Shown here piece after piece: positions 62,710 to 64,000 of a stretch of DNA of 64,000 nucleotides (position 1 is the first letter of the stretch; every line of letters starts with the position of its first letter). A program made the position numbers and the translations under genes. The stretch is from Clostridiales bacterium (GTDB taxonomy: Bacteria > Bacillota > Clostridia > Peptostreptococcales > Anaerovoracaceae). The stretch lies in assembly GCA_015258265.1 (NCBI GenBank), contig JABZIP010000007.1:1-64000 (forward strand), in the 5' to 3' direction. The notes below the pieces were generated by a model. It had not been told where the DNA came from and searched no databases. It saw only the letters and a list, made by a program, of their open reading frames with translations.

Positions 62710-63621
62710 ATGATTGCTGAAGGAATAAGTTTGGAAATCTTGAACAATATTCAAGATGGTGTTTATTATGTTGATAAAAACAGAGTAATTCAATTTTGGA
62801 ATAAAGGTGCAGAAAGAATCACAGGATATAAAGCGGAAGAAGTAGTTGGACGCACTTGTCCTGAAACATACTTAAATCACATAGATGAGGCGGGTAAACC
62901 TTTGTGTATAGTAGGATGTCCGCTTTACGCAACCAATATAGACGGAGTAACAAGAACCGAAAAGGTATTCGTAAGACATAAAGAAGGATACAGAATCCCG
63001 ATAGTTGTAAATATTTCGCCGATCAGGAAAGATGGAGAAATAATCGGTTCTGTTGAAGTGTTTTCGGTTAATTCGCCAAAGGTGTACGAAGATGATTTAA
63101 TAGAGGACTTGTCTGACAAGGCGATGCACGATTCTCTCACAAAACTTCCCAATCGTTCATATATTGAAAGTTTCCTGGCATACAAATTTTCTGAATTTAA
63201 TCGTTTCGGCAAGAGGTTTGCGCTTTTATTTGTAGATATAGATCATTTTAGGAATTTTAACAATGAATATGGCCACGATGTCGGAGATATGGTCTTGACT
63301 GCAATAGCAAAAGGTATATCCCATAATATTAAGAAAAACGATATGTTCGGCAGATGGGGAGGGGAAGAGTTTGTAGGCGTTTTCAGTATAGATAGGAGCT
63401 ACGAAGCATCTATAATAGCTGAACGCATCAGATATTTGGTGGAAAATACCGTTGTAACTACAGCGAAAAACGAGCAGCTTGCGGTTACGGTAAGTGTCGG
63501 CGCAGCAATATCAAAAAAGCAGGATACTATGGATACGCTTATTAAAAGAGCCGACGAGCTTATGTATAAGAGTAAAAATGACGGTAGAAACAGAGTAAGC
63601 GTACAAATTTCCGATCAGTAA
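62710..63621 (+). CDS. PAS-GGDEF diguanylate cyclase
   Basis: 303 residues, soluble. PAS domain about 8-125 (NIQDGVYYVDKNRVIQFWNKG, RITGYKAEEVVGRTC, with several cysteines that might be redox-sensitive), short linker, GGDEF domain about 140-300: LTKLPNRSYIE, LFVDIDHFRNFNNEYGHDVGD (metal Asp) and active-site RWGGEEF (GGEEF 217-221). Makes c-di-GMP from two GTP. The usual inhibitory I-site RxxD reads KKND (209-212 region), so product inhibition may be weak. AAAGGAGG upstream; own promoter. Confidence 0.93.
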   Translation: MIAEGISLEILNNIQDGVYYVDKNRVIQFWNKGAERITGYKAEEVVGRTCPETYLNHIDEAGKPLCIVGCPLYATNIDGVTRTEKVFVRHKEGYRIPIVVNISPIRKDGEIIGSVEVFSVNSPKVYEDDLIEDLSDKAMHDSLTKLPNRSYIESFLAYKFSEFNRFGKRFALLFVDIDHFRNFNNEYGHDVGDMVLTAIAKGISHNIKKNDMFGRWGGEEFVGVFSIDRSYEASIIAERIRYLVENTVVTTAKNEQLAVTVSVGAAISKKQDTMDTLIKRADELMYKSKNDGRNRVSVQISDQ

Positions 63622-63667
63622 ATCAACCGATAAGTTAGAACAACTGCAAATTATAGCGGATTTCGTA

Positions 63668-63696
63668 TTGATTTTTTGCTTTACTAGTGCTAGAAT
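63668..63696 (+). promoter_or_regulatory. promoter of the YebC-family gene
   Basis: TTGATT (63668-63673), 17-nt spacer, TAGAAT (63691-63696) with extended TGC at 63688-63690. Confidence 0.65.
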
Positions 63697-63733
63697 ATAT
63701 ATGAGAAATACATAAATACTTAGGAGGTTTTCG

Positions 63734-64000
63734 GTGGGAAGACATGGTACTATAGCAGGAAGAAAAGCTGCTCAGGATTCAAAAAGAGCAGCGCTTTTTA
63801 CAAAATATGCAAGAGCTATCACGGTAGCTGCGAAAAACGGAGGGGATCCTGAATACAATGCCACGCTCAAAGTAGCAATAGAAAAGGCAAAGGGAATCAA
63901 CTTGCCGAACGACAATATTACAAGAGCTATCAAAAAAGGTACAGGTGAGCTGGACGGAGAAACATACGAAGAACTCAGCTTTGAAGGATATGGAGTATCA
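63734..64000 (+). CDS. YebC/PmpR-family regulator, N-terminal part (3' end outside window)
   Basis: 89 codons run to the window edge from a GTG at 63734 with TAGGAGG 7 nt upstream. [36 protein letters not shown] and [19 protein letters not shown] are the conserved N-terminal YebC segments (usual W after MxGHSKW is replaced, as in the [11 protein letters not shown] subgroup). Members act as DNA-binding regulators or, as shown for some, relieve ribosome stalling at proline stretches (TACO1-like). About two thirds of the usual 240-250 residues are missing only because the window ends. Confidence 0.93.
   Translation, partial: MGRHGTIAGRKAAQDSKRAALFTKYARAITVAAKNGGDPEYNATLKVAIEKAKGINLPNDNITRAIKKGTGELDGETYEELSFEGYGVS

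Noticed and set aside
1..64000. CRISPR arrays, tRNA genes, complete insertion sequences, prophage or known antiphage operons
   Set aside because: No regularly spaced repeats, tRNA cloverleaf motifs, transposase or integrase frames, or phage structural genes were found; the AAA/DUF4143 gene alone is not sufficient to call a defence system.

Overview
The window is AT-rich, densely packed, almost entirely plus-strand DNA, typical of a low-GC Gram-positive anaerobe (Bacillota, class Clostridia). Pointers are the dgt-dnaG-rpoD-trmK-nif3 order, a RecA gene with a Bacillus/Clostridium-type LexA box, strong AGGAGG ribosome-binding sites with frequent TTG/GTG starts, an anaerobic (early cobalt insertion) cobalamin gene set, a hybrid-cluster protein, a giant 2-hydroxyacyl-CoA dehydratase-type activase and an SLH-domain surface protein. 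A family such as Anaerovoracaceae (Clostridiales Family XIII) would fit, but this is inference from gene content only.

Layout. 1-5.8 kb: tail of an SdpI-family membrane protein, a heterodimeric ABC exporter-fold pair behind a promoter with a palindromic operator, a TPR/DUF695/RraB protein and a small membrane protein. 5.8-10.3 kb: a decaying NAD-salvage locus (nicotinamidase, nicotinate/nicotinamide phosphoribosyltransferase remnant, nadE, Nudix remnant) interrupted by a glycosyltransferase fragment, a DUF421 membrane protein and an AAA/DUF4143 ATPase that sits behind a duplicated promoter-proximal terminator; a second nadE-like 3' tail follows the ATPase directly. 10.3-17 kb: AEC permease (minus strand), DUF2974 hydrolase, an EF-hand-like acidic microprotein, and a YfcC transporter (broken by one nonsense codon) with an M20D amidohydrolase and an N-acyl-D-amino-acid deacylase, which together look like an N-acyl/peptide scavenging unit. 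17-28.5 kb: housekeeping genes asd, uppP, ftsK/spoIIIE, rimO, pgsA, cinA-C, recA (SOS-regulated), a metallophosphoesterase, pdp and an MBL-fold hydrolase.

28.7-54.7 kb is a 26-kb run of 23 codirectional genes with no intergenic gap above about 21 nt: M18 aminopeptidase; a cell-envelope trio (MBOAT acyltransferase, DHHW/AlgX-like protein, SLH-anchored phosphodiester glycosidase); M16 peptidase and dUTPase; ten cobalamin genes (cbiG, cbiET, cbiA, cbiD, cbiF, cbiH, cbiB, cobD, cbiP, cbiC) without a B12 riboswitch at their head; a DUF47/Pit phosphate transporter pair; then dgt, dnaG, rpoD, trmK, nif3. 54.7-64 kb holds the RNase P RNA gene, a MATE exporter, the 1405-residue activase/dehydratase protein, hcp, a PAS-GGDEF diguanylate cyclase and the start of a YebC-family regulator cut by the window edge.

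No CRISPR array, tRNA, complete insertion sequence, prophage or recognised antiphage system was seen. The most unusual signals are the NAD-locus debris around the AAA/DUF4143 gene with its duplicated terminator leader, the single-codon inactivation of yfcC, the acidic EF-hand microprotein, the envelope-modification trio, and a nif3 gene whose best-placed start codon is ATC.
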